A DNA stretch of 64,000 nt, from positions 67,001 through 131,000 of the forward strand of contig NZ_UAWH01000017.1 in the NCBI RefSeq assembly GCF_900447045.1. The letters run 5' to 3'. The translations under genes and the position numbers were made by a program. Each line of letters begins with the position of its first letter. The stretch's first letter is position 1. This document shows, in pieces, positions 1 to 9,642 of this stretch. The DNA is from Clostridium paraputrificum (lineage in GTDB: Bacteria; Bacillota; Clostridia; Clostridiales; Clostridiaceae). The notes under the pieces are model-generated. The model did not search any database. It saw nothing but the letters and a program-made list of their open reading frames with translations, and was not told the origin of the DNA.

Positions 1-1090
1 ATAGAGATAACTTTTCTTCCATTGTATCCTTTGAGTTTATCTCTTCCCTATCAGCAAACTTTTCAACAATTAAATGTCTCCTATTAGTTGTAGCATAAAT
101 TATTATATTATCAGGTTTATTTTCTACTCTTCCTTCTAATATTGTCTTTAAAGCAGAGTAGCTATCTTCATTTTCATCAAAAACCAAATCATCAACAAAA
201 ATAATAAACTTTTGCTTCTTATCTTTTAACAATCTAATAATTCTAGTAAAATCTCTTAATTGATCTTTATCAACTTCTATTAACCTTAATCCATCCATAT
301 AAAATTCGTTAAGTACAGCTTTTACTGTAGATGACTTTCCTGTTCCTCTAGCTCCATATAACAATAAATTATTAGCAGGAAGACCCTTTAAAAAACTCTT
401 TGTATTATCGATTATTTCCTTCTTTTGAGTTTCATAACCTATTAATTCAGATATATTTATTGGGTCAGGCTCTAAAATTTCTCTTAAGTGACCTTCATTA
501 TCATCATGAAACCTTTCCCAAACAAAGGCTTTATAAGCTGTGCTTCTTCCTGTTCCATTCTTTATATGAAAGTTCTTTATCTTATCTATTTTATTACCCC
601 AATTATTTTCACACATCAGAATATGCTTTAGTTTTTCTATATCCATTTCTGTTTTTGCTATGTACTTATCTTCATTTAAATTCCATCCTATAAGCGAATC
701 TATAGTACTTACTGAATCAAATTTATTTAATAAGATACTCTTAATATCATTGCTAGTAACATTTGCTATGTCACATAACAAGTTTAGTTCATTAAATATG
801 CCATCTTCAGTAAAACTAGGTACCTCTCCAAAATTACTTAAAGATTGATTAAATGGATTTGAGCTTAATAGCATGTCATCTATTATAACTTCCTTAAATG
901 ATAATATTCTATTAACCTTAAATAATTCAAATGTAAATTCATTATATGCCTTTACACACTCCTCAATCTTAGAGTTATCACACAACTTATCAACAAGCTT
1001 TCTAAATTTATCCCCAACTTTCTCTTCAAATATCCCCTTATACACACAAAGAGAATTTAAATTTAATTTAATAATTTCTTCCTTATTCAT
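1..1090 (-). CDS. DUF815-family AAA+ ATPase, 3' end cut by window edge
   Basis: The frame reads open from an ATG at 1088-1090, preceded by a G-rich ribosome site, to the left edge of the window. The protein carries a Walker A motif (GARGTGKSS, minus strand near 325-355) and a Walker B-like IIFVDDLVF followed by a conserved asparagine region (TTNRRHL). This arrangement is typical of the DUF815 predicted ATPases (COG2607), cytoplasmic AAA+ proteins of about 420-450 residues with no settled function. Only the C-terminal end is missing. It is the last gene before the edge and lies downstream of the GltD-like gene, from which a terminator separates it. Confidence 0.82.
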   Translation of the reverse strand, partial: MNKEEIIKLNLNSLCVYKGIFEEKVGDKFRKLVDKLCDNSKIEECVKAYNEFTFELFKVNRILSFKEVIIDDMLLSSNPFNQSLSNFGEVPSFTEDGIFNELNLLCDIANVTSNDIKSILLNKFDSVSTIDSLIGWNLNEDKYIAKTEMDIEKLKHILMCENNWGNKIDKIKNFHIKNGTGRSTAYKAFVWERFHDDNEGHLREILEPDPINISELIGYETQKKEIIDNTKSFLKGLPANNLLLYGARGTGKSSTVKAVLNEFYMDGLRLIEVDKDQLRDFTRIIRLLKDKKQKFIIFVDDLVFDENEDSYSALKTILEGRVENKPDNIIIYATTNRRHLIVEKFADREEINSKDTMEEKLSL

Positions 1091-1144
1091 TTTTAGCCCC
1101 ACTTTCTATTTTTTGTATATACTACTATTTTATCACAACAAAAA

Positions 1145-1176
1145 AGAAGGAATCTTACATATGTAAAATTCCTTCT
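1145..1176 (-). terminator. Rho-independent terminator of the GltD-like gene
   Basis: AGAAGGAAT..TTACAT pairs with ATGTAA..ATTCCTTCT. On the minus strand it is followed by a run of T, just after the stop of the gene ending at 1183. Confidence 0.8.
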
Positions 1177-1182
1177 AATCTT

Positions 1183-2421
1183 TTATAAAACTAGTTTTTT
1201 TGTGCAATACTCTTCTATAGCATTAGCAACGATTTTTGCATTTGCTACAGCTTCAACAACGGTTTTAGCTCCAGTTACTACATCTCCTGACCCAAATACA
1301 CCATCTCTAGTTGTATGCCCTTGTTCATCAGTTACTAATAGTCCCCATTTATTTGTTTCTAAGCTTTCTGTATGAGAAACTATATTATTCTTAGGCGCTT
1401 GACTTACAGCTATTATTGTAGAGTCGCACTCAAAGAATTCCTCCTCATCTTCCAATATCTTAGTTTGTACTCTTCCATCTTCACCTTTAATATTTTCAGT
1501 TCTAACTAATTTAACTCCTTCTTCAGTTATTTCTAAAGGAGCTACAAAATGTTTAAACTTAATATCATCTTCTTTAGCTTCTCTTATTTCATCACCTGTT
1601 GCTGGCATATCCTCTTCACCTTTTCTATAAAGGATATATACTTCATCAGCACCATTTCTTTTGGCAACTCTAGCAGCATCCATAGCTACATTTCCTGCCC
1701 CTATTACAGCTACTCTTTTCCCTAATCTATATACATTTGGAGACTTTAAATAATCTATTGCATAATGAACATTTCCTAATGTTTCACCTTTTATATTTAA
1801 AGTTTTTGGGTTCCATACTCCTGTTCCAATAAATATAGCTTTATATCCATCACTAAATAGTTTATCAATAGTTATAACAGGACCAATTAAGGTATTTGGT
1901 CTTATTACAACACCTGAATCTAAAAGTCTCTCTTCAATTTTATCTATCATTTTATTTGGCAATCTATATTCAGGAATTCCATATCTTAAAACTCCTCCAA
2001 TCTTTTCATGAGCATCAAATAAAGTTACTTTATATCCTTTTTGTGAAAGTATAAATGCTATTGTTATTCCCGCAGGACCTCCACCAACTATAGCAACTCT
2101 ATCCTTTATCTTAGGAGTATTTTCTATCTCCATTTCTTCTAAGTATTTAGTAGAAATCTCTGTTTCTATATCGTGAAATCTTACCGGTTCATCTTTAATA
2201 CCTTTTATACAATATCCTCTACACTGATCTTCATGAGGACATACTATTGAACATACTAAAGATAATGGATTATTTTTAAATAGAACTTCTCCTGCTTCCT
2301 TTAACTTCCCTTCCTTATAAAGCGCTATTACTTCTGGAATTGGTGTGCTTATAGGACAATGTTGCTTACATCTTGGATTCTTGCATGACAAGCATCTATT
2401 TGCCTCATCTAAATATAACAT
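1183..2421 (-). CDS. GltD-like NAD(P)-dependent FAD/Fe-S oxidoreductase (glutamate synthase small-subunit type)
   Basis: The N-terminal Fe-S domain shows CLSCKNPRC and VCPHEDQCRGYC cysteine clusters. It is followed by an FAD-binding Rossmann motif (VAIVGGGPAG) and an NAD(P) Rossmann motif (VAVIGAGNVAMDAARVAKR). This is the architecture of glutamate synthase beta subunits and NfnB. It would pass electrons between NAD(P)H, flavin and Fe-S clusters. An upstream ATG at 2442 has no ribosome site, whereas AGAGGT lies about nine bases before the ATG at 2421, so the shorter start (412 residues) is chosen. No large glutamate synthase subunit or NfnA partner is adjacent, so the exact substrate is unknown. 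A role beside the citrate/aconitate genes upstream is inference. Confidence 0.82.
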   Translation of the reverse strand: MLYLDEANRCLSCKNPRCKQHCPISTPIPEVIALYKEGKLKEAGEVLFKNNPLSLVCSIVCPHEDQCRGYCIKGIKDEPVRFHDIETEISTKYLEEMEIENTPKIKDRVAIVGGGPAGITIAFILSQKGYKVTLFDAHEKIGGVLRYGIPEYRLPNKMIDKIEERLLDSGVVIRPNTLIGPVITIDKLFSDGYKAIFIGTGVWNPKTLNIKGETLGNVHYAIDYLKSPNVYRLGKRVAVIGAGNVAMDAARVAKRNGADEVYILYRKGEEDMPATGDEIREAKEDDIKFKHFVAPLEITEEGVKLVRTENIKGEDGRVQTKILEDEEEFFECDSTIIAVSQAPKNNIVSHTESLETNKWGLLVTDEQGHTTRDGVFGSGDVVTGAKTVVEAVANAKIVANAIEEYCTKKLVL

Positions 2422-2570
2422 TTCTCTTGTACCTCTCTTCATTCTTATCTAATAGTTTGTTATTTCATCATATATAATATTACAAATAAAGACAAGAGTA
2501 AAAATTTCACTATATTTATAATCTAATTAACTGACCATAGATTTTCTTAGATAATTGCGAAATGAACTCA

Positions 2571-2740
2571 TTACTCCCCCTTGGTCATAATAGATATTAT
2601 ATATGGTCTATTAGCATATACAACAACTACATCATGATTATATGCTCCATTTATAACTATCTTATATGCCACCTTCACGGAAATATATTTTAATATTTTA
2701 ACCTTATCCCAACTTGTTTATTAAAGACTCCCTCTATCAA
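2571..2740 (-). pseudogene. Relic of the C-terminal end of a class A beta-lactamase-like serine hydrolase
   Basis: In this otherwise gene-free 390-base gap, the minus strand encodes a stretch ending in HDVVVVYANRPYIISIMTKG before a stop at 2571-2573. This resembles the closing strands of class A beta-lactamase/Beta-lactamase2 proteins (pattern H/ND-VGIVY-x-PYILSIMTKG). The segment just upstream continues in another frame (LIEGVFNKQVGIRL), implying a frameshift. The usual KTG box reads YKIV here. No start or N-terminal part remains. The assignment rests on my recognition of the motif and is not certain. Confidence 0.5.
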
Positions 2741-2771
2741 CTATATTAAAATAAAAGACCATTGAATATAT

Positions 2772-2806
2772 AATACATCCCTTATCTATTTGAGAAAGGA
2801 TGTATT
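2772..2806 (-). terminator. Terminator after the aconitase gene
   Basis: AATACATCCCTT pairs with AAAGGATGTATT around an 11-base loop, just beyond the aconitase stop codon. Confidence 0.6.
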
Positions 2807-2832
2807 AATATCAATAGTCATTAAAAATTGTA

Positions 2833-4755
2833 CTAATTACTATGTTTTACGTAATTAAGTCTTCCACCTAAATTAATTACATCAATTTCTTTTTCTGTTA
2901 AATTAACCGTAACCTCAAATTCTATTCCTTTAGTAACATTTTTAATCTTAACAGTTCCAGTCTCTAAAGAGCGCTTTACATTATCAATAACTAACTCATC
3001 AACTAAATCTATGCTATTATAATCACTTTCTTCTTTAAATTCCATAGGAATTATACCATTATTAATTAAGTTAGCTTTATGAATTCTAGCAAACGATCTA
3101 GCAATTACAGCTTTTACTCCAAGGTATAATGGAGCTAATGCAGCATGTTCTCTAGAAGAACCTTGTCCATAATTATCACCAGCAATTATGAAACCACCGT
3201 TATATTCCTTAGCTCTCTTATGAAATTCTACATCTACTGTATTAAAACAGAATTCTGAAAGATATGGAATATTCGATCTAAATGGAAGAAGCTTTGCATT
3301 TGAAGGCATTATATGATCTGTTGTTATATTATCCTCAACCTTTATTAATACCTTACCTTCAACACTGTTCCCTAAAGGTTTATTTACTGGGAATGGTTTT
3401 ATATTTGGTCCTCTTACAACATCAACTTCTGCATTTGTTGGTGCAGGCGCTAATATCATTGAATCATCTATTAAAAATCTTTTAGGCATATCTACTGTTA
3501 AATCCACATCTAATTCCGTTGGATCTGTTAAAACTCCTGTTATTGCTGATACTGCTGCTGTTTCAGGACTTACTAAAAATACCTTAGCAGATAGTGTTCC
3601 ACTTCTACCATAGAAATTTCTATTAAAAGTTCTTAAAGAAACTGCATCTGTTGATGGTGCTTGTCCCATACCTATGCAAGGGCCACAAGAGTTTTCTAGT
3701 ATTCTTGCACCTGCACTAATAATGTCAGCTAATGCTCCATTTCTAGCTATCATCTCCATAACTTGTCTTGATCCAGGGGCTATTACCAAACTTACATTAG
3801 GGTTAACCTTTCTTCCCTTCAGTATTTTAGCAACCTTCATTAAATCTTCATATGAGGAATTTGTGCAACTACCAATTGCTACTTGGTCTACTTTTATCTT
3901 TCCAAACTCTTTTACTTCCTTAACATTATCCGGACTATGAGGCCCTGCAGCTAGTGGCACTAATTCATCTAAGTTTATAGTTATTTCATCGTCATATAAT
4001 GCATCTGCATCAGGTTTGAACTCTATCCAATCTTCTTCTCTTCCTTGAGCCTTAAAAAACTCTAAAGTTCTTTCATCACTTGGGAAAATAGAAGTTGTTG
4101 CTCCTAATTCAGCTCCCATATTTGTTATAGTAGCTCTTTGTGGAACTGATAGTGACTTAACACCTTCACCAGCATATTCAAATACTTTTCCAACTCCACC
4201 TTTTACAGTTAACTTTCTTAATACTTCTAATATTATATCCTTAGATGCTACCATCTTATTTAACTTACCTTCTAAATTAACCTTGACTACTTTAGGAGTA
4301 TTTATATTATAGGCTCCTCCCCCCATAGCTAAAGCAACATCTAATCCACCAGCACCCATAGCTAGCATACCAACTCCACCAGCTGTTGGGGTATGACTAT
4401 CAGATCCAATTAAGGTCTCTGATGGTGTTGAAAATCTTTCTAAAAATACTTGGTGACATATTCCATTACCTGGTTTAGAAAAATACACACCATATTTTGA
4501 GGCTACTGTTTGTATAAACTTATGATCATCAGCATTTTCAAATCCTTGTTGCAACATATTGTGATCTACAAATGCTACTGACCTTTTAGTTTTTACCCTA
4601 TCAATCCCCATTGCTTCTAGTTGTAAATATGCCATTGTTCCTGTTGAATCTTGAGTTAAAGTTTGATCTATTTTAATTGATATTGGTTCCCCTGCCTTTA
4701 ATTCACCTTCAACAATATGGCTTTTTAATATTTTATATACTAAATTATCGCCCAT
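2833..4755 (-). CDS. acnA: Aconitate hydratase family protein
   Basis: This 640-residue protein is an aconitase-superfamily [4Fe-4S] hydro-lyase that would interconvert citrate and isocitrate. Visible signatures are SDSHTPTAGG, the Fe-S ligand regions AIGSCTNSSYEDL and ENSCGPCIGMGQAPST, and the C-terminal swivel-domain motif NYGQGSSREHAALAPLYLG. The length matches the compact 640-residue aconitases of clostridia and archaea, not the 900-residue AcnA type. It starts 29 bases after the NifV-like gene and is almost certainly co-transcribed with it. That pairing supports citrate as substrate, although a homoaconitase role is not excluded. No isocitrate dehydrogenase follows. Confidence 0.9.
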   Translation of the reverse strand: MGDNLVYKILKSHIVEGELKAGEPISIKIDQTLTQDSTGTMAYLQLEAMGIDRVKTKRSVAFVDHNMLQQGFENADDHKFIQTVASKYGVYFSKPGNGICHQVFLERFSTPSETLIGSDSHTPTAGGVGMLAMGAGGLDVALAMGGGAYNINTPKVVKVNLEGKLNKMVASKDIILEVLRKLTVKGGVGKVFEYAGEGVKSLSVPQRATITNMGAELGATTSIFPSDERTLEFFKAQGREEDWIEFKPDADALYDDEITINLDELVPLAAGPHSPDNVKEVKEFGKIKVDQVAIGSCTNSSYEDLMKVAKILKGRKVNPNVSLVIAPGSRQVMEMIARNGALADIISAGARILENSCGPCIGMGQAPSTDAVSLRTFNRNFYGRSGTLSAKVFLVSPETAAVSAITGVLTDPTELDVDLTVDMPKRFLIDDSMILAPAPTNAEVDVVRGPNIKPFPVNKPLGNSVEGKVLIKVEDNITTDHIMPSNAKLLPFRSNIPYLSEFCFNTVDVEFHKRAKEYNGGFIIAGDNYGQGSSREHAALAPLYLGVKAVIARSFARIHKANLINNGIIPMEFKEESDYNSIDLVDELVIDNVKRSLETGTVKIKNVTKGIEFEVTVNLTEKEIDVINLGGRLNYVKHSN

Positions 4756-4784
4756 CTTCTTTCCCCCTTAGTACTTATTGCGAT

Positions 4785-5948
4785 TTAATTATCTTTTTCT
4801 GCTAATTGTCTTTTATATTCCTTATATAGCCCAACAATCTCTTTATCAAATAAACTTCTCTTCAATCTAACAGAAGTTGATCTAACCATTTCTAATATAA
4901 CTGAAGCTTCTTCATTAGTAAGTTCTATATTATATTCTTTAAACTTATTTACTATAGCTGCCTTACCTGAATGCTTTCCTATTACTATTTGTCTTTCAAG
5001 ACCAACTACACTTGGATCAAAAGCTTCATAATTTTTAGGATTCTTTATCGCTCCATCTGCATGAATACCTGATTCATGAGCAAACATATTTGTACCTACT
5101 ATGGCCTTCCAAATAGGTAACTCTCTACCTGATGCCTTAGAAACATATTCGGAAATTTCCCTAAACATTGTAGTATCCATGTTCACATCGCAGCCATAGA
5201 CAAACTTCAAGGCCATAACTACCTCTTCAAGAGCGGCATTTCCTGCTCTTTCTCCTAGTCCATTAACTGTTACCCCTACATGATTAGCCCCCCCTCTTAA
5301 TCCTGCTATGGCATTTGCAGTTGCCATACCAAAATCATTATGAGTATGCATCTCAATATCTAGCTTTGCATTGTCATGTAGACATTTAATCTCCTCTTCT
5401 ATTTGGAATGGTCCCATTACGCCCACTGTATCACAATACCTAAATCTATCTGCACCAACTTCCTTTGCAGCCTTCATGAACTTAATTAAAAACTCTCTAT
5501 CAGCTCTTGATGCATCTTCACCATTAACAGATACATATAAACCATTCTTCTTAGCATATTCTACAGATTTAACCATATTCTCTAGTACCCATTCTCTTGA
5601 TGTCTTTAACTTATTCTTAATATGAATATCTGAAACTGATATTGATATGGCTACAGCATCTACTCCACAATCTATAGACTCTTGTATATCAGATATGACA
5701 GCTCTATTCCAAGCCATTATACTGCTTTTTAAATTTCTCTTTACTATGGATTTAATTGCATTTTTTTCATCTCCACCCATAGTTGGTATACCTACTTCTA
5801 ATTGATCTACTCCCAAGTCACTTAACATTGTTGCTATTGCTAACTTTTCTTCATTAGCAAATACAACACCGGCAGTTTGCTCTCCATCTCTAAGAGTTGT
5901 ATCTACCACATAAATTTGTCTTCCATTTTTTAAATCTTTTACTGGCAT
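4785..5948 (-). CDS. Homocitrate synthase (NifV)/Re-citrate synthase family enzyme
   Basis: This 387-residue DRE-TIM metallolyase carries the N-terminal DTTLRDGEQTAGVVF signature, the metal-binding MHTHNDFGMATANA motif and the GERAGNAALEEV motif. The family condenses acetyl-CoA with a 2-oxoacid. The length and sequence are closest to NifV homocitrate synthases, and clostridial Re-citrate synthases belong to the same group. The gene immediately precedes the aconitase in one operon, and there are no nitrogenase genes in the window. Re-citrate synthase (acetyl-CoA plus oxaloacetate to citrate) is therefore the more economical inference, but sequence alone does not settle it. GGGGGAT lies just before the ATG. 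Confidence 0.8.
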   Translation of the reverse strand: MPVKDLKNGRQIYVVDTTLRDGEQTAGVVFANEEKLAIATMLSDLGVDQLEVGIPTMGGDEKNAIKSIVKRNLKSSIMAWNRAVISDIQESIDCGVDAVAISISVSDIHIKNKLKTSREWVLENMVKSVEYAKKNGLYVSVNGEDASRADREFLIKFMKAAKEVGADRFRYCDTVGVMGPFQIEEEIKCLHDNAKLDIEMHTHNDFGMATANAIAGLRGGANHVGVTVNGLGERAGNAALEEVVMALKFVYGCDVNMDTTMFREISEYVSKASGRELPIWKAIVGTNMFAHESGIHADGAIKNPKNYEAFDPSVVGLERQIVIGKHSGKAAIVNKFKEYNIELTNEEASVILEMVRSTSVRLKRSLFDKEIVGLYKEYKRQLAEKDN

Positions 5949-6204
5949 AATATCCCCCTTTTCTTATTTCTTTGTTATATCCTTTCGATTATCTATATGA
6001 AGCCCCAAAAATTAGTGGATATAGCAATTTACTATTTTACCATTTTATTCTATCACACTAAATTATTATTAACAATAGAAAAATAAAGACTTTTGCAAGT
6101 TTTGTATAGTTTCAATTCAATATTTTCTATATATTTTTAAATTATCACTAAAACACTACTAATTATTGCAAGATTTATTATAAAAATTGCATTGCAAGAG
6201 GTAT

Positions 6205-6260
6205 GGTGGATATTTATTTTGCTTGTGCCGTCGCTTCGCTCTAAGTCACACCAAAACAAA
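6205..6260 (+). repeat. Interspersed hairpin repeat, copy A (right arm truncated)
   Basis: It contains the shared core GGATATTTATTTTGCTTG followed by CCGTCGC..CGCTCTAAGTCA and CCAAAACAAA. The distal right arm (ATATCC) is missing, and the nrdD terminator begins instead. The rest of the 340-base gap 5949-6288 is AT-rich leader DNA of the NifV-like gene with no gene seen. Confidence 0.8.
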
Positions 6261-6287
6261 AAGGATGCAACTTAATTGCATCCTTTT
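6259..6287 (-). terminator. Terminator after nrdD
   Basis: AAAAGGATGCAA pairs perfectly with TTGCATCCTTTT, next to the nrdD stop codon. It abuts repeat copy A. Confidence 0.8.
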
Positions 6288-6288
6288 C

Positions 6289-8400
6289 CTACTTATATGT
6301 AGACTCGTGTGATTCTGTATGTGTTATTCTGTCGTCCCTTTCATGTGACTTTCCAGACCCGAATCTTTCATCTAAGCTTAAATATCCTGTTACTCTTGAA
6401 ATTCCTTGTATGTTATTACTTCCACACTTAGGACATGCACACTCATGATTATGCAAAGTTTCTCCACAATCTTTGCAATATCTTATATGAAAATTAACAC
6501 CAAGATAACTTATATTAGTATTTTTATATGCATAATCAATTATATCTTTTATTGTATCTCCTGTAGGATTATCATCTACCTCTATATAACTGATATGCCC
6601 TCCATTACAAAGCTTGTGATAAGGTGCTTCAATATCAATTTTATCTTTAATTGATATTGGGAAACCAACAGGTATATGATAACTATTTGTATAATATTCT
6701 TTATCTGTAATCCCCTTTAAAAGCCCAAACATCTTTTGGTCTTGTTTTATAAACTTTCCTGAAAGACCTTCTGCTGGTGTAGCATAACAGCTCCAGTTAA
6801 GACGAGTTTTTTCAGTTAATCTATCTATATTACTTCTAAGAAATGTAATTATTTTTTCACCAAGTTCCCTTGAAGCTGGGTCTTCTCCATGATGTTTTCC
6901 TGTTAAAGCTACTAAGGTCTCTGCTAAACCTATAAAACCAATTCCCCAAGTTCCTTGTTTTAATATTGGCTCTATAGAATCTTCTCCACTAAGCCCTTCT
7001 GCGCCTTTCATCAGATGCTGTCCTGCAACAAAAGGTAGATCTTTAACTCTTAGGTTCTTTAATACTCCATATCTATGCATTAATGCTTCCTCAGCCAAAT
7101 CAATTCTCTCTTGAAATAATTCAAAGAACTTTTCAATATTACCTTTTGCTTGAATCCCTATTCTAGGTAAGTTTATTGTTGTTGGAGCTATATTTCCTCT
7201 ACCTTTGCACCCTGGTTCTCCATTAACATTTTTCATTAGATATGTTCTACATCCCATAGTAGCTGGCATATATCCCTGATTATAATACTCCTTATTAAAA
7301 TCCGCATCAATATTCATAAAAGTAGGGTTCATTCTTTTAGCTGCCACTCTGCAAGCTAATTTATATAAATAGTAATATGGATCTCCTTCTTCCCTATTAA
7401 CTCCATCTTTTACTCTAAATATAATATTAGGGAATATGGGCTGTTCACCCTTTCCTAATCCTTTTTCATATTCCTCTAAAAATATTTCACACACTAAAGC
7501 TGCATCATCACTGTTAGGAATACCTATATTAACAGAACTAAATGGAACTTGAGAGCCCGCTCTAGAGTGCATAGTATTCAAATTAAACACTACCCCTTGC
7601 ATTGCTTGATGTACTCTTTCTCTAACTTTTTTCTCTAATATGCTTTCTATTCTTTCACTTGGAACTCCCAATTCTTCTAATTCCTTTTTTATCTCTTTTC
7701 TTGTTGGTTCAACAAATATGCCTAAATCATTATCAAAATCTGGATGAGATTGACCTCCAAACATATCATTTTGTGTTGATTGTAAAAGTATGCATGATAA
7801 TTCTGCTGCTGTTTCTATTCTTTTAGGTGAGTTTATTGTTCCATATCCTGTATTGAAGCCTTTTTCTAACACTTCTCTAGTAGGAATATGAAGACAATTT
7901 GTAGTTAAATTATAACTATCTAAATCATGATAATATAAATCTCCTGTTTCATGAGCCTTTGCTAATTTCTTAGGCATACTAGCTAATGTATGCCATTTAT
8001 TTGATTCAGATGCTATTCTTAAAAGCTTAGAACTAAAATTATTTCCTACATTTGCATTATCTCTATCTGTTTCAACTCCTATTTGTTGAATTGCTTTCAT
8101 TAAATCAGATTTAATTTCTCTAATCTTTGTTCTCTCATTTCTATAAGTTGAATAGGATATAGCGATATTTTCATGGCCACTATCTCTTAATGCTTTTTCA
8201 ACTAAATTTTGAATTTCTTCTACAGATATACTTTTTTTCTCTGTCATTTCTATGTAATTTATAACCTTTTGCACACAGTCAAACACCTGATTAGTCTTTA
8301 AGCTTACTCCCTCTTCAGTAGCTGCTTTCTTTATAGCATTGGATATCTTATCGATATTAAACTCAACTGTTCTACCATCCCTTTTAACTACATATAGCAT
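6289..8400 (-). CDS. nrdD: Anaerobic ribonucleoside-triphosphate reductase
   Basis: This 703-residue class III reductase makes deoxyribonucleotides without oxygen, using a glycyl radical. It begins with an ATP-cone (MLYVVKRDGRTVEFN). The C-terminal zinc site CKDCGETLHNHECACPKCG is followed by the glycyl-radical loop SRVTGYLSLDERFG. The length is full for the family. AAAGGGGA precedes the ATG. The activating radical SAM enzyme NrdG, often the next gene, is not adjacent here. The gene stands alone between its own terminator and a possible NrdR site just upstream of its start. Confidence 0.96.
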   Translation of the reverse strand: MLYVVKRDGRTVEFNIDKISNAIKKAATEEGVSLKTNQVFDCVQKVINYIEMTEKKSISVEEIQNLVEKALRDSGHENIAISYSTYRNERTKIREIKSDLMKAIQQIGVETDRDNANVGNNFSSKLLRIASESNKWHTLASMPKKLAKAHETGDLYYHDLDSYNLTTNCLHIPTREVLEKGFNTGYGTINSPKRIETAAELSCILLQSTQNDMFGGQSHPDFDNDLGIFVEPTRKEIKKELEELGVPSERIESILEKKVRERVHQAMQGVVFNLNTMHSRAGSQVPFSSVNIGIPNSDDAALVCEIFLEEYEKGLGKGEQPIFPNIIFRVKDGVNREEGDPYYYLYKLACRVAAKRMNPTFMNIDADFNKEYYNQGYMPATMGCRTYLMKNVNGEPGCKGRGNIAPTTINLPRIGIQAKGNIEKFFELFQERIDLAEEALMHRYGVLKNLRVKDLPFVAGQHLMKGAEGLSGEDSIEPILKQGTWGIGFIGLAETLVALTGKHHGEDPASRELGEKIITFLRSNIDRLTEKTRLNWSCYATPAEGLSGKFIKQDQKMFGLLKGITDKEYYTNSYHIPVGFPISIKDKIDIEAPYHKLCNGGHISYIEVDDNPTGDTIKDIIDYAYKNTNISYLGVNFHIRYCKDCGETLHNHECACPKCGSNNIQGISRVTGYLSLDERFGSGKSHERDDRITHTESHESTYK

Positions 8401-8418
8401 TGTTCATTCCCCTTTCAT

Positions 8419-8430
8419 ACAATATATTGT
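8419..8430. promoter_or_regulatory. Possible NrdR-box palindrome before nrdD
   Basis: ACAATATATTGT is a perfect palindrome ending 18 bases upstream of the nrdD start codon. It resembles the NrdR box (ACACWATATATWGTGT type). Only one clear copy is seen where two are usual. Confidence 0.4.
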
Positions 8431-8623
8431 GCCTATCACCTTTATAATTATACTTTATTAAATCTTACACTTCAATATTCCACAATTTTCAATTTCATCA
8501 AAATACCTTCATTTAGTATACTATTTGTCCACTTATCTTCACTTTTTATTTGTTTGTATTATTTTTCTAATAAATGAATAAACTAGTACTATACCTATTT
8601 TTATTTTTGTTAAGGAGGTAATG

Positions 8624-9610
8624 ATGAAAAAAAGATTAGCAATAATAATAATAACAACTTTACTAGGAAGTTGCCTTTATGGTTGTAATAAAAAAGAAGC
8701 AGTTAATTCTACTAATGTAATCGAAAGCAAATATTCTTTCCCTTATACAGGAGAAGAATGTGATCAAACTTCTATAAACAATACTCCTTTTATGGTTATG
8801 GTAGAAAACTCACCATCTGCTCGTCCACAAAGCGGCCTGTCACAAGCAGATATTATTTATGAAACCTCTGCCGAAGGTGGTATTCCAAGATTCATGGCTT
8901 TATTCCATAGCCAATCACCTTCCATAATTGGTCCAGTTAGAAGCGTTAGGCCTTACTATATAACACTTTCTAGAGAAAATTCACTGCCTTTTGCTCATTG
9001 CGGTGGGTCTTTGGATGCATTAAATGAAATCAAACAAGATAATTCTATAATGAGTATAAATGAGATATCTAAAGAACATTACTTTTGGAGAGACTCTACA
9101 CGAAAAGCTCCTCACAACCTATATACATCATCTGAGAAGATACGCAGTTTTATATCTACTACTAATTGGGATGTAAAATCAAAAAACTTCTCTACATTTG
9201 ATAACGAATATTATAACAGCAATGATTACAAAACATGTGATAACATTTTAATAACTATTAATAACCATTATAATACTTCCTACACTTATAATAATAATGT
9301 TTATACTAAATACATGGATGGTGAAAAGGCATGGGATATGGCATATGAATCTCCACTTGAATTTTCCAATGTAATAATACAAAAGACTGATATAAAATTG
9401 GGGGAAGACGGATTGCATCTTGATATAAACATGATTGGTGAAGGAGATGGTCTTCTATTAAGTAACGGAAAAATTTTAGATATCAAATGGAAGAAATACA
9501 GTGAACTATCTGAAACAAAAATATATGATATGAACGGAAATGAACTCCCTCTTGCCACTGGCAAAACTATTTGGCATATTGTAGATAATAAAACTAGCAT
9601 AAAATATTAA
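8624..9610 (+). CDS. DUF3048 (YerB-like) lipoprotein
   Basis: A lipoprotein signal with the lipobox LYGC is followed by a DUF3048 region: PFMVMVENSPSARPQSGLSQADIIYE, then RFMALFHS and GPVRSVRPYY. The protein would be anchored outside the membrane. YerB of Bacillus belongs to the family, and its biochemical role is not settled. Two ATGs overlap at 8621 and 8624. The second has the better distance (five bases) from AAGGAGG and is chosen. It is a single gene, divergent from nrdD and closed by a hairpin. Confidence 0.88.
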   Translation: MKKRLAIIIITTLLGSCLYGCNKKEAVNSTNVIESKYSFPYTGEECDQTSINNTPFMVMVENSPSARPQSGLSQADIIYETSAEGGIPRFMALFHSQSPSIIGPVRSVRPYYITLSRENSLPFAHCGGSLDALNEIKQDNSIMSINEISKEHYFWRDSTRKAPHNLYTSSEKIRSFISTTNWDVKSKNFSTFDNEYYNSNDYKTCDNILITINNHYNTSYTYNNNVYTKYMDGEKAWDMAYESPLEFSNVIIQKTDIKLGEDGLHLDINMIGEGDGLLLSNGKILDIKWKKYSELSETKIYDMNGNELPLATGKTIWHIVDNKTSIKY

Positions 9611-9616
9611 AATAAA

Positions 9617-9640
9617 AGAATCTCGCTTTTGCGAGATTCT
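9617..9640. terminator. Bidirectional terminator between DUF3048 gene and diguanylate cyclase
   Basis: AGAATCTCGC, a TTTT loop and GCGAGATTCT make a perfect stem between convergent genes. The T-tract is better on the minus strand. Confidence 0.85.
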
Positions 9641-9642
9641 TA

